A stretch of 64,000 bases of DNA from Chiua virens. Taxonomy: Eukaryota; Basidiomycota; Agaricomycetes; Boletales; Boletaceae. Positions 22,507-33,560 of this stretch are shown here, one piece after another. The DNA lies in assembly GCA_019787685.1 (NCBI GenBank), contig JAHNUO010000052.1, positions 1 to 64,000 on the forward strand, written 5' to 3'. The notes under the pieces are model-generated. The model was not told the DNA's origin. It was given only the letters and a program-made list of their open reading frames with translations, and ran no database searches. Both the position numbers and the translations under genes were made by a program. Numbering within the stretch: the stretch's first letter is position 1; each line of letters starts with the position of its first letter.

Positions 22507-24849
22507 ATGGCGTCCCAGCTCTCCCAGCAATATGCGTGTAAGCCCACAGTGTAATTTGACCTACCAGATCAATCATTTATCTGGCTATCCGTCCACTCTA
22601 GTCCGCGCTCAAAAGAGTCTTGGTCTCGTCGGTGGAACGCCAGACTACATCCCGCTGCCTGGGTTTCTCAGCCCCGACGTTCCAACTCGCACTTATCACT
22701 ACAGCAACGATGGAAGGCTCTTCGCTTATGCTCTCCCGAGCGTGTGCGTATTGCCTCGTGTCTCTTTACCTTGTTCTTCGATTCCTGTTTACACCTCTCC
22801 AATCCAGCGTGCGAATCTTCCAGGCAGAGGGCGCCAAGCTGTTGCAAGAACTGAGCATTCCCAATATTATCGAGCTCCAGTTCTCCCCCCGCGGAACCTA
22901 TATCTCCACCTGGGAACGTCCAGGTACGTACGAAAACCACCTCATTTGTGCCTCGTGTTTATCTCATCGTTTGATGATCCATTTCATGTTCGTTCCCGCC
23001 TCCAGTCAAGCTCGAGGACGGCGCACAGCACAAAAACCTCCGCGTCTTCTCCGCCTCCACCGGCGAAGAATTGATCACCTTCACTCAAAAGTCCCAGGAA
23101 GGATGGGATCTTCAGTACACCATCTCAGAATCACATGCCGTTCGCCTTGTCTCACAGGAGGTGCAGGTTTTCCGTCCTGCTGAGTGGGGAAAAGGTGTGG
23201 TTGATAAACTGAGAGTCGAAGGCGCTTCGATGGTATCACTCAGCCCTGGGTTGAATCCATCTCTCGCGGTTTTTGTTGCGGAGAAAAAGGTGCGTAAGGA
23301 CCGTTTCTGATCATAGACGTTTACTGACTGCCGTTGTCAGGGTGCACCTGCGAGCGTCAAGATTTACGGTCTTCTCGCTCTTTCCGGTGTCCCGACGTGT
23401 TCAAAGATTTTTTACAAGGCCGATCGTGCCCAAATCAAATGGAACGATCTCGGAACTCAAGCCCTGGTTGTCACCCAGACCGAGGTCGACAACTCCAACA
23501 TGAGCTACTACGGAGAGACTTCCATGTATCTTCTCAGCGCAGCCGGAAATTACGATTGTCGCGTCGCTCTCGATAAGGAAGGACCCATCCATGACGTAGC
23601 TTGGAGCCCGAACAGTAAAGAATTTGGAGTAGTGTACGGCTGTAAGTTTCTTTCGATACTCATTGATATTTTTAGTTCAGGTGTTTTCTTGACAGACATG
23701 CCTGCCAAAACGATGATATTTGACCAACGCGTCCGTACACTGCATGACTTTGGATCAGCGCCGCACAACACCATCTCGTTCAATCCTCAGAGTCGCCTTC
23801 TCTTCCTCGCTGGATTCGGTAACCTTGCGGGGAAGATTGACATCTTTGACCGACGCACGCTGAGTAAAGTATGTACCATCGAAGCTCCGAACACGTCCTA
23901 CTGCTCCTGGTCTCCGGACGGACGTTTCCTTTTGACCGCAACGCTGTCCCCTCGCCTGCGCGTCGACAATGGGATCAAGGTCTGGCACGCGACCGGCCCG
24001 CTAGTCCACGTCCAGGCCATCGACGAACTTTATCAAGCCAGCTGGCGCCCTACCCCTGTCGACCAAGCACCCGCTTTTGGTCAGACTATCCCGCCCGCGC
24101 CCCAGCCCTCGCCGAGTGTCCCCGTACATACCTCTAAGCCGGTGGCCACCAAACCCGCAGGCGCTTATCGACCCCCTGGCGCGCGGGGACTCGCCACACC
24201 GGCTATCTTCAAGCGTGAGGACGAGGGTGGGATGCCACGGGTGCCTGCAGGAAGTGGTGCGCTGAGTGGGAGTGCGACACCACCTCGGGGATACAATCGA
24301 AATCCAAACCCACCTGGAAGCATGCCCACTAACGGGGTGTCTCAGAATGGGCGAAGGCACGTACCCGGTGCTGCGCCGCGTACACCGCCACCTGCGAGTG
24401 ATCAAGGCCCGGGGCAAGGACAAGACAAGAAACGGAAAAAGAAGGACAAAAGGAAGGGTGAGGGATCGGGTACGGTCACACCCGTCGGGGGTGATTCTGC
24501 AAGACCGTCGCTGGATGTTCAGATACATGGACTAAATGGGGCGGCAAACGGTGTCAAGGATGAAACGACAGCAGAACCTGCGACGACATCCGTGCCACCG
24601 ACGCCCGGTGCGGACCAGCTGGATCCTGCTGCGAAGAAGGCGCGGAACCTGAATAAGAAGGTAGGCGTCATCTTATTTCCCGACCGTTCATGTTCACGAC
24701 TGACGTCATTTCTACCACAGCTAAAAGCCATCGAGGAACTCAAGGAGAAGGCGAAACGAGGTGAACGTCTCGAAGCTACGCAGCTCAAGAAGATGGATGG
24801 GGAGGCGGACATTCGCAAGGAGCTTGCCAGCCTCGGAGTTACTGGATAA
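22507..24849 (+). CDS. eukaryotic translation initiation factor 2A (eIF2A)
   Basis: Seven exons: 22507-22537, 22602-22743, 22808-22923, 23006-23289, 23341-23641, 23696-24660, 24721-24849, giving 655 aa. The N-terminus QYAFRAQKSLGLVGG leads into a beta-propeller of WD-like blades, with GPIHDVAWSPNSKEFGVVYG and CSWSPDGRFLLTATLSPRLR typical of eIF2A. A disordered Pro/Gly and Lys-rich stretch (DKKRKKKDKRKGE) precedes a C-terminal helix rich in Lys and Glu. eIF2A delivers initiator Met-tRNA to the 40S subunit independently of GTP for non-canonical initiation. It converges with CDC73, with 253 bp between stops. Confidence 0.93.
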
Positions 24850-25102
24850 CTTTGTGACACTGGACTTTGCTCGCTTCGTACTGCTACCGTTCCATCTCGT
24901 CGTAGTATGCATGTGACACTTGTTTCTCACAATCTCACAATCTACCGGTGCATTCTTGTTTTACGTTAGCAATCTGAGATTGGTGTACTCGACTGACAGA
25001 CACGACCAAGATTTGGAAGTAGAATACCCAAGACGATGTCACAAGCATGTATACGAACAGGCGCAAACCAACGACCTACAGCCTTTCCTTGACCCACCTT
25101 GT

Positions 25103-26743
25103 TCATGACCTGAGCAACCACGGTTTGTTGGCGAGCGTCCAATCGTCAATGATTTTCCAAAAGTGAGCTACCACCGATTTGTCGACGTGTCTTCGGTTGG
25201 GATCAATCTGGCGCGCCAATGCCAGTGAGTCATCACCGGCGGGGGAAAGTAAAAAACCTACCTTGAGTTCGGTCACGTTCCAGTCCTTGATTCTGGCGTT
25301 GGGCGGGTCGTTTGCCCATGTAAAGTAGATCCCCTTGACTGTCCGCCGATGAGCTCGAGCACGTCATGAAGGTAAGGACGCACCGTGATGAAACAGGGTG
25401 CGCGGTTCGTTCCACTTGTACGGCCTGAATTGCCAGGCCTGGCCGGTAGTCATGACGCAGACGACTCTCTCCCATGCGTCTGCCCCAAATTTCTGAAGGG
25501 CGTCGGTGCTGTCGACGATGAAGTAACGCTGTACGGTGCCGGATGCAGAACCGTGTGCAGCGGCAGTGGCGGTGGAGGCGGTGGAGGAAAAGGCAGCCGC
25601 GGACGCAGTAGGTGGGTCGCGACGGCGATCGATGTGGAGAAGGTCTTCGGCGCGGGGATTGCCTGCTGCTGCGGCGCGTTCGCGTGCGGTAGTCGACGGT
25701 TCGAATCTGGGTGTATTGTGAGGCTTGCGAGCAGCATGATCCGTACAAGGAAGCGCGATGCGACTTACACTGCTTCTTGCAAGAACCGCTTGACATTGTG
25801 CATCGTGATCAATGCGGTGGGCGATGATGAGATCATGATGATCGGAAACATGTTTTCTGAGTACGGGTGAGTCAGTTGGAAGGTAGGGTGTCAGTATGGA
25901 GACGTACTCGCTTTACGCGCTTGCATGGGTGGACCAGTCGACGGTGCCGACGCGGACGCACTCCCGGGTTTGACGTCCCGGTGCTTTTTCAAGCGGTCAG
26001 TGAAGCTTGTGTGTACCGTAGAAAAGTTCTAAGTATTGGATGAGTGCCTGGGGATCCGAAAGGAAGAAGGAACGTGCGTTGGGTTTTGTGCCCCTCAAGA
26101 CAGTGTTTCTGTCTCGCAGCTCGATCTCGTTTTGTTTTATTCGCTTGACGACTTCGAGGTCTTGCGCGTCGGTCACATAGCGTCGTTTTCCAGGCGACGT
26201 GGTGTCGGTACCATGTGAATGCGATGTATGTTTGAGTGTGGTTGAAGGTACAGTGCCTGCTCGACGAGGCGGCGTACCAGGTGGTGTCGTCGACTCTGTC
26301 CACAACCGCAGCTGTGAACGACAGTTGAATGACAGACAGAAAACCAATCACTTACCGGTCGCCAGCGGTCTTATCCGCTCCAAGTCTGCGACCTTGCCCT
26401 CCAACCACTCCACGAGGCTCTTCCGCTCTGTCACGCTCACGAACCCGACGGTCAACCCATTCTCGCGCGCTTGTCGCATGTATTCGGCACCGGGTGCATC
26501 ACGGAACAGCCAGGCGAGATAGACGGCCTCGAGAGTGTATACATCAGCAGCCGACGAGGAGGTGGAGACGCCTGGTTTAGTGTAGCGAGTTGGGGACGAT
26601 TTTGGGAGGGATGCGGAGTCCAGAGAGAGGTGTGTCGCTGCAAGGAGGGTCGAGACAGGTTGGCCTTGGGCGAGGTATGTGATGGGTGTTTTGGATTTGA
26701 TGGCTTGTCTAAGGGCGAGGAGAGGGTCTCCAGTGTAATCCAT
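25103..26743 (-). CDS. CDC73: Paf1-complex subunit Cdc73 (parafibromin)
   Basis: Seven exons: 26743-26356, 26295-26078, 26028-25917, 25856-25769, 25706-25384, 25338-25262, 25207-25103, giving 436 aa. The N-terminal half has MDYTGDPLLALRQAI and the conserved RYVTDAQDLEVVKRIKQNEI with LRDRNTVLRGTKPNNFS. The C-terminal Ras-like Cdc73 domain has FPIIMISSSPTALITMHNVK, AWERVVCVMTTGQAWQFRPY, GIYFTWANDPPNARIKDWNV and the end VVAHFWKIIDDWTLANKPWL. Cdc73 binds phosphorylated RNA polymerase II and Spt5 and promotes elongation and histone marking in the nucleus. Intron 2 (26077-26029) starts with GC rather than GT. That is the only choice that keeps the conserved KPNNFS block in frame. Confidence 0.93.
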
Positions 26744-26971
26744 GTTGTCGATTCAATGCAAACGTGGTGGTTATTCGAGAACGGTAAACAAGTCCACATT
26801 TAGGCATACTACTTAGCCGCTTCAAATGCGCTCGTCCGACTTCCAACAAGTTGTAAGTAGCGCTGATATTGGAGCTAAGATCCTACGCGCGATCACGCCG
26901 GCCAGCGCCCACTCGTCGTGCTTGTACAGCAATCTGCTCCAGCCCTCGAACTTGACATTATCTGGCTCCCA

Positions 26972-28597
26972 ATGAGTCACTCTCTTCGGCGTTACGAGAC
27001 TCCACAGGATTTGTACGCCAGGCATCTCTGCTCGCGTCGTGGATATCCCTTGTGGATGCCTGAGTTGAAGGCCGAACTTCCGAAGGATTACCAGGATCAT
27101 GGACTCAAAATCGGAGACGTCGGTTATGTTGTCCCTGACCAAGGTTGTTTCGAAGTCCTCTTCAACATTACTCTTCCTCTCGATCTCGACCTTCATCGAC
27201 ACAGGCGGCTTCCCAAGAATTTCCAGCCAATCTCGTTCAATGAAGCTTTGGATATCGCAACGTATCCTGGTGCAGAGGCAGCTGGGAACGTTATTAAGTC
27301 GACCTCTGTCACAACGGTAGAAATCACTCCTGCAAACCAACCGTACGTCTTCCAAAGCGAAAATCCTGCATGACAAATGTGATTCACTTGCAATTACTCT
27401 ATGCCGTAGATCCGACTACAGGTTCACCTTCTCATCCAGCGAAGGTGCCCTACTTGTCCTCCCACAGGGAGCCGACCAGCGTTCGCTCCAACGCATCCGG
27501 TCATTCGGACTGTATGCGAAGCAACATGCGATTGAGTGGTACAGATTTGTCGAAGAAGATCTCGAACACATAATTTCCGATAGTTCCCTTTACCTCATTA
27601 CCGGGTTTTACAAGTCGCCTTCGTGGACTCTGGCTGCATTCGAAGAAACTGAAGACCCCGGAAATATCCCGGCCCAGTTTAAGGTCACGCCGCCGGAGGG
27701 AGGGACCATGGTTCGGGGCTATAGGTGGAGTACCACACGCCATTCGGAAAGCCGCGTTGGTCCACAAATATACACTGGAAAGCCAAACCAGGCAATTTAT
27801 ATTAGCGGGTTCAAGATCGCGGTCAGACACGAACCGCTGGGCAGGAAACGTCTTGCCGTCAGCGTAGACCGCCCGGATGTTAAACGGCTTCGGGTGGGAT
27901 TAGAATTCTCAGATACTGTGGACGTGCAAGAATCTGATGAACCTCAAAACGACGCACCTGGAAACGCAGCAGATACCTACGACAGCAACTCAAAGGGCAA
28001 GGACACGCTGTGCACCATCAGACATGTGTCGATCCGGAGCATGCCACGAGTATCAGATGTCTGTTGCAATGGTTTCCGTTTATTTCAGCACTGACAACCT
28101 CCCAGCCATTCCATCCATCTGATATCATCAATAGATATTTGCTTCGAAAGGTTCTTGTATTGTTTTGAGCTGAGATAGATGTCAGCGACTCAATGCGTCT
28201 AGGCACCTTCCGCGATTAAAGTCGCCATTACACACGATAGTCAATGGGCTACGCTGCTCAAGAGCGTGAGTCTTCAGGTTTTCTTGCTACCCTCTGAAGA
28301 GTTCAATCACATCCCAAGGGACAGGGAGAGCTCGAAGCCCGGGAGCTCGCGGAAACATTCAATTGTGGACGCGCTGTCGAAACAGTATGTGGTAGCTCTA
28401 AAGGACGGTCAGTGCCTCTACAGTTATACCATGATGATTTTTGATGCGCCGCAGGAGCCGTCTTTCTTCAAAGCGCGGTCGATACCAATGATACCCTCGA
28501 TATGGACGATCACATCAAGGAGGGGGTACTTACTAAACAACAGCCATTGGAGGTGCCTGGTGTCATACGCTGCAAGAATAAAGCCCGGGGCCAATAA
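26972..28597 (+). CDS. unknown agaricomycete-type protein, 466 aa
   Basis: Five exons fit in phase: 26972-27342, 27422-28058, 28106-28150, 28203-28407, 28455-28597. An alternative start at 26826 with a small extra intron is possible. The end of exon 2 is the least certain splice. Recognisable blocks are RRGYPLWMPE near the start, HGLKIGDVGYV, SSEGALLVLPQGA, SLYLITGFYKSPSWTLAAF, QPFHPSDIINRYLL-type PFHPSD, and KVAITHDSQWATLL. I recall this arrangement from many uncharacterised mushroom proteins but know no function. No membrane segment or enzyme motif is visible. The stop TAA at 28595-28597 is followed at once, in frame, by the ATG of a WD40 gene. This suggests the two were once one protein. 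Confidence 0.7.
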
Positions 28598-28716
28598 ATG
28601 ACGTTACTGAAGGGGCACGAAGGTCGCACGAAGTCACTGGCCATGGTGCCGGACCTCATACGCCGCAATAGTAAAGCTCGGGGAACACTGACATTGCTGA
28701 AAGGGCACGAAGGCTG
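28552..28716. repeat. tandem duplication of a 70-bp linker
   Basis: Two similar units, about 28552-28622 and 28645-28712, share the pattern GGTGCC...CATACGC.GCAA.A.TAAAGC.CGGGG and TGACNTTRCTGAA. The first carries the TAA stop and ATG; the second is open and reads KARGTLTLLKGHEG. Unit 1 has 3 extra nt containing the stop. Confidence 0.75.
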
Positions 28717-29746
28717 GATGACGCTCGTCGCATTTTTGTCAGATGACCACATCATCAGTGCCTCTGACCAGGACAGGACAATTCGACAGTGGTCCTTTTC
28801 AGACAGCCATTGGACTAACGAATTGTTGAAAGAAGCCATGGCTATATGTGCAGTCGCCACGTCGCCCGACCGTCGTTGGGTCGCTTATGGCGGAGCTGAC
28901 GGGCGGGTCAGGCTAATCGACCTTGAAACGCGAAAAATCACAAAGTCGGATGAACGACACGCGGGTATGGTTCAATCGGTGTCATTCTCTCCAGACTCGA
29001 CCCAGCTGGCGAGCGGGGCGCGGGACGGGACATTACTCCTGTGGTCGTTAAACCCACTTCAACCCGCCGCGGAGCCGTCTAAGCGGCACAGCGATTCGGT
29101 GTGGTGCATCCGCTATTCCCCGGATGGAAGGAAGATTGCAAGCTGTGACCGCCAGGTCATCCAGATCCGGGACTTTGCTACACGTGCCAAGTTGCCCATC
29201 ACTGAGCAAGCATGGTCGCTTGCGTGGTCCACCTCCTCCGAAAGTTGCTTCCTCTTGGCTGGGTGTATCGACGGCACTCTTAGGCGCTTTGACCCCGACA
29301 CCGGCGAAACGCTAACCATATGCAAGGCGCATCATGACGTTATATTCTCAATTGCATTGCCGCACAGCGCCAATTTTATCGCGACCGCCTCATGGGATAA
29401 GACCGTCCGTTTTTGGAAAGCAACGACATTCCAGGAAATTGCTCCCTGTCTTCAACACGACGTCAATGTTCATGCTATTGCCATATCACCCAGCGACAAG
29501 TATCTCGTCAGTGGAGCAAGAGATCCGATTGTCCGTGTATGGAACCTAAGGGTCATTGCTCCTGCCCTTTTCGGACCCATTCCCCTCCAACCTATTCGAG
29601 TGCGTTTCAATCCATTTATTCTCGGCCATCCCCAAATTGACAATCCTATCAGCCACCACAGAAAGGTGGTTTTCATCTCCCCTTTCGCCAAGTTCATTTT
29701 GCCACCGAACCCACCCCAACTGGTCCACCTCCACCTGATGCTGTGA
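28598..29746 (+). CDS. WD40 repeat protein, 382 aa
   Basis: A single-exon open frame carries about seven WD40 blades, recognised by their D-strand ends: DRTIRQWS, DGRVRLIDLE, DGTLLLWSL, QVIQIRDF, DGTLRRFD, DKTVRFWK and DPIVRVWNL. The blades fill residues 30-325; the rest is a Pro-rich tail that may be partly 3' UTR. WD40 propellers are interaction platforms, and no partner can be inferred. The frame continues directly from the upstream gene across one TAA codon, and the first blade is preceded by a duplicated linker. The ORF may therefore be the C-terminal half of a larger fusion gene broken by a stop, rather than an independent gene. Confidence 0.7.
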   Translation: MTLLKGHEGRTKSLAMVPDLIRRNSKARGTLTLLKGHEGWMTLVAFLSDDHIISASDQDRTIRQWSFSDSHWTNELLKEAMAICAVATSPDRRWVAYGGADGRVRLIDLETRKITKSDERHAGMVQSVSFSPDSTQLASGARDGTLLLWSLNPLQPAAEPSKRHSDSVWCIRYSPDGRKIASCDRQVIQIRDFATRAKLPITEQAWSLAWSTSSESCFLLAGCIDGTLRRFDPDTGETLTICKAHHDVIFSIALPHSANFIATASWDKTVRFWKATTFQEIAPCLQHDVNVHAIAISPSDKYLVSGARDPIVRVWNLRVIAPALFGPIPLQPIRVRFNPFILGHPQIDNPISHHRKVVFISPFAKFILPPNPPQLVHLHLML

Positions 29747-30392
29747 GCGTTATTTCACTTTAGGTCGTGATGTATATTGATTCTCTTCTTTCAGAGTAGC
29801 CGTATAGCCTCCAAAAATTCTCAAAAAAGTCTTCAGAAGAGTGATGGTGAAAGTATGGAGAATAAAAGTCCATTGAAACCTTGCCTCAGTATTTCGTACC
29901 TTCGTAAGAAAAAGTCCAAGGTTGGTGGTCTTTGAACTCCTAGCGTGAGTCAATGTCGTTTTCCCAATTCTTTCAGCGCTTCATGGCCTACCTAGCCCGC
30001 CTCCCAAGAAAGCAACCATTCGGATAGAGAAATGCGTGGCTCTCCTTCCTCCTATCATTCCGTGGTGAGTTACCATTTGGCCGCTCTGCTCACCTGGTCA
30101 ATGATGTAATTATATTTCTCAGGAACAGTCCATTGTCAGTGCTTCCAATATAGCTGTTGTGCCTTCACTTAATATCTAATCTTCGGTTTAGTTTCTTTCT
30201 TCTGGTAGACCCTCACGGAATCTCCTAGCCACAATTGTATGTCGTCTTCCAGTCATTTGACTTTTAATAACCCCGGCATTTTAGCTATCACCCAGTCCAA
30301 CCTCACAGGTCAATGACAGTGAAAATGCGAATTTTATTCGCAGAATGTGAAGTGTTATATTTCAAGCTTGTTTGTTTGTTGTTAACTCACAC
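29747..30392 (+). other. possible decayed 5' exons of the downstream kinase
   Basis: Short stretches bounded by GT and AG signals (for example about 29970-30062) could be 5' exons of the kinase remnant, but I cannot assign a domain. AT-rich overall. Confidence 0.3.
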
Positions 30393-31160
30393 AACAGTCA
30401 TTCCCATCCTTCTGACCTCTCCAGAAAAATCATTCTGGAAGGGAATGATCTGGTCTCTGGAGGTAGTTACGGCGATGTCTATAGGGGTATACTCAATATT
30501 GATGGGAGCACCATGCAAGTTGCATCATTTCATTTCCTTTCATGGTGCTTGACTCACATCGTCCATCAAGGTCGCGATCAAGGTTATCAAAAAATGCATG
30601 GCACAGGGTGACAATGAATCCAAAAAAAGGGTCTGTTTTAGTATGGATTGGTGGATTTCTTGTTATAGATGACTCACTCACACAGCACCTTCATCAGGAA
30701 ATTGAACTCTGGCAGACACTCAAGCACAGAAACGTCATACCACTGCTCGGGACAAGCACTGATTATGGTGCTTTTGAAGCTATGGTTTGCCCCTGGGTCG
30801 AGAATGGTGCATTAGGGACATATCTTGAAAGCCACAAAAATGAGTTGACTGAACAACAGAGATTTGGGATAGTGAGCATCCCCGATGTCTTGTTGGGCTT
30901 GTTTTGACGTCCGTGCTGCAGATCAACGACGTTGCCTTAGGACTACAGTACTGTGAATGTCAATGCCACGCGTCAATTGTCTGACTGACTGATGACATGT
31001 CCTACTGATTTCCTAGTCCATTCATGCCCTGTACGCCCTATTGTGCATGGCAATATCTCTGGTGTATGTCGCTGTTTGGCTTTGTATTTTCACTCATACT
31101 TATATTGATGGCAGACCAATGTCCTGATTGATGAAAGTGGATGAGCTTGTATCGCCGATT
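30393..31160 (+). pseudogene. TKL-type protein kinase, truncated by an LTR
   Basis: Spliced reading gives the start of a kinase domain of the type amplified in agaricomycetes: glycine loop SGGSYGDVYRG (about 30452-30484), the lysine block VAIKVIKK, the alpha-C region HLHQEIELWQTLKHRNVIPL, the hinge MVCPWVENGALGTYL, and a catalytic loop HGNISGTNVLIDESG with introns between. The catalytic loop reads HGN where kinases have an Asp. A TGA follows DESG, where ACIAD (the activation-segment approach) should continue. From about 31160 the sequence is LTR-C, so the C-lobe is gone. Both point changes fit G-to-A and C-to-T. Confidence 0.8.
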
Positions 31161-31797
31161 TGATACATGGTGTGCTATAAGAGTTCAAGGAGGACTGCTG
31201 TTAGCGTGTTGCCAACAGTGGAGACAAGTTAGAACTCAGGCGTTGCTAAGAGCATCCTGTTGGGAATCTATACCTGAAGGACCAAGGGGCTTCCTCTTGT
31301 AATTGAGGTGGTACCTAGGTGTTGAGGGTCAAGGGTAAAGGGTTGAGCGATTGGGGGGTTCCTGAGAGGAGCAGTGATACTCAGCTAGATTGCGGAGATC
31401 AAGACTAGTGTACAGGAGTATTGCTGTGAGGTATTTATACTACAAGAATTGTGCACGGACCAAGTAACCAAAAGGGGAGGCCAGAAGAGCGGAAGGGCCA
31501 AGGGCCAAAAAGGGATAGTGCACGATTACTAAAAGGGGTGGCCAGGAAGAGCGGAAGGGTAAAAGGCCAAAAGGAGGAATTGTATGATGTGAAGGCAATG
31601 GACAATGACGAAGGTGAAATGACTAAGAGCAATGCCATCAGATGATGACGTGAAAGAAAAGAGTAAGCATGCGGGTAATGCTGATGCTGGTTACATAAAG
31701 ATGAAAAGGAAACGAAGTATGGGTGAACGTACGAGGATACTTAGGTATTGAGTGAAGTGAAGTAGTACGAGTTAAAGAAAAGAAAGAAATTGTAATA
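31160..31797 (-). mobile_element. LTR-C fragment, 5'-truncated
   Basis: Similar to the LTR at 46194-46930 in the same orientation, but about 90 bp are missing at the left end. It starts within the TTGATAC motif and ends at the decayed terminus TTGTAATA (intact copies end TTGTAACA). The inverted TATA box (GGTATTTATACTA) lies at about 31428-31440. No target-site duplication is visible, in line with truncation or recombination at the kinase junction. Confidence 0.8.
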
Positions 31798-33149
31798 ACG
31801 ACTATAGACTTATTGTAGTACCTTAGGCACTACAATACAATTAGTTACAATCATCAATGCAGTACCATTACTCCTCACTACAGGTACAGCATAGCATTAC
31901 AGTAGATATATAAACATGTTCTACTGTATATACAGAATAAACTCTTCTCTCTCTCCATCCTCCACAATATCATCTTGAGCTTCACCATCAGGTAAGTCAC
32001 CAGAGTAGTGACTCTGCCCTTGGGACAACTGGGTCCTATGGATCTGGTCTGTTCTAACAGGTTATGAGCCCTGAGTGGCCAGCTGTGCGATATACCTGCC
32101 ACTGACTGCTCTTGGTGGACACCTGATAATTCACCATCCAATGCGATTGAATATTAATATTCTTGCTGGATGTGCCGAATAAAGCCAGTCCAGATGTGAT
32201 TGAGAATTCTCGCTGACATTCCCTTTTGATGCGAATACACTCAGGGAAAAAGGCTTTTAGACCTACAGTGTAGGGGGAGACTATGTCACCCCAATCTGAG
32301 GGTCACTGAATGTTCAGAAGATGCGATTGATTTCTCCTCGCTCCCTTCTTCTTCATGAATACAGAAAGTTTTGGCCTGCATGTCCAGTCATGCATAAGCA
32401 TTATAAGGTGCCCTATTCCCACGTACCATGGTAAGTCATGTTAATTGAAGCATTGTTCCATTAGCATGGCATTACAATCTGTGTCACGTCATTATTAATG
32501 TATATAGCTGGCAATCTTATCTTAGTTGTACCTGGTGATAACAAGCACGTGACATTCTCATCCCTTATAATGCATGATAATAGACGAGCCACATTAGAAG
32601 TCATAACTACAGACATCAGCAAAACATTGAGTAGCTTTTGTTTCTTTTTACCGTACTTTTTGGTGCTTTTAAGATCTTTTTGTTGGCTTTCCGTAACTAG
32701 AATAAAGATGTGAAAAGTAACTAAAAGTAGTCACTAGTCCATTGTAAAAGTGATTGAAAGCAACAAAAAGGGGTATACAGACAAACCCAGCAAAACAAAT
32801 ATCCTGCCAGTGAACGGTGGTGATGGCATCTGACGGATCATGTGGAACAGGGAAATAGGAAAGGAGTGAGCTAAATAGCAACAGTTCAGCGGGGTGGTGT
32901 GAAAAAAAAAAAAAATGAAAACGAGTCAGAAAGAAGGATGAAAAGACTTGAGATAACAAACAATAAAGCATTGGCACAGGGGTATCTTATTGCCAGTGGG
33001 ACTTGGAGCCTGAGTTGTCCATCCTAGTAGGGTTTGTCAGCCAGCTGTCCTGTGAAGTACTAACACATAAAAAGAATGGTGGCCTGTACCTGCACGATGG
33101 GTATGGGTTTTTGGCCGGGTATCCCTATGGCGTACCCACACCCGCGCTC
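31798..33149. other. AT-rich spacer, unassigned
   Basis: No coding frame of note. A hairpin with 8-bp perfect arms ATTGTAGT / ACTACAAT lies at 31812-31836. The interval 31816-32268 begins TGTAG and ends CTACA and carries a TATATAAAC-like motif, so it could be an old solo LTR. I found no target-site duplication. Confidence 0.3.
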
Positions 33150-33497
33150 ATCATCGCTGTTGTCATGTGGTTGCACACGTTGGCACCGTCGGCATTGTTG
33201 TTGTTGCATTGTCATCGTTGCCATGTCCTGAAGGTGGTGGTGATGGTGTGGGTGAGGTGTCATCGTTGCTGCGTCCTCAAGTTGGTGGTGATGGTGTGGG
33301 TGAGGCATCGGCGTTGTCGCCATTGTTGTGCGGTTGCACACGTTGACATTGTGTCCTCAAGGTGGTGGTGACGGTGTAGGTGAGGCGTTGTCATTGTCAT
33401 TGTTGCCGCCATTGTTGCCACCATTGTCATGTGGTTGCACATGTCGGTGTCGGCATTGTCGCCGTGTCCTCAAGGTGGTGGTGACAATGTGGGTGAG

Positions 33498-33555
<58 letters not shown>

Positions 33556-33560
33556 CATGT
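33150..33560. repeat. GTG-rich minisatellite and (GTT)n microsatellite
   Basis: Degenerate units of roughly 60-70 bp built on CCTCAAGGTGGTGGTGA and GTTGCACACGT repeat several times and end in a (GTT)n run of about 19 units (33497-33554). The complementary version occurs at 36079-36403 and 36839-37033. Confidence 0.8.

Noticed and set aside
25690..25710. tRNA-like GGTTCGAATC motif
   Set aside because: It lies inside CDC73 exon 5 and no cloverleaf can be drawn around it.
31816..32268. Another solo LTR bounded by TGTAG and CTACA
   Set aside because: No target-site duplication or second copy is visible, so it is only mentioned as a possibility.
33150..33560. CRISPR-like array
   Set aside because: Units are degenerate, triplet-based and without unique spacers. 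This is minisatellite DNA in a eukaryote.
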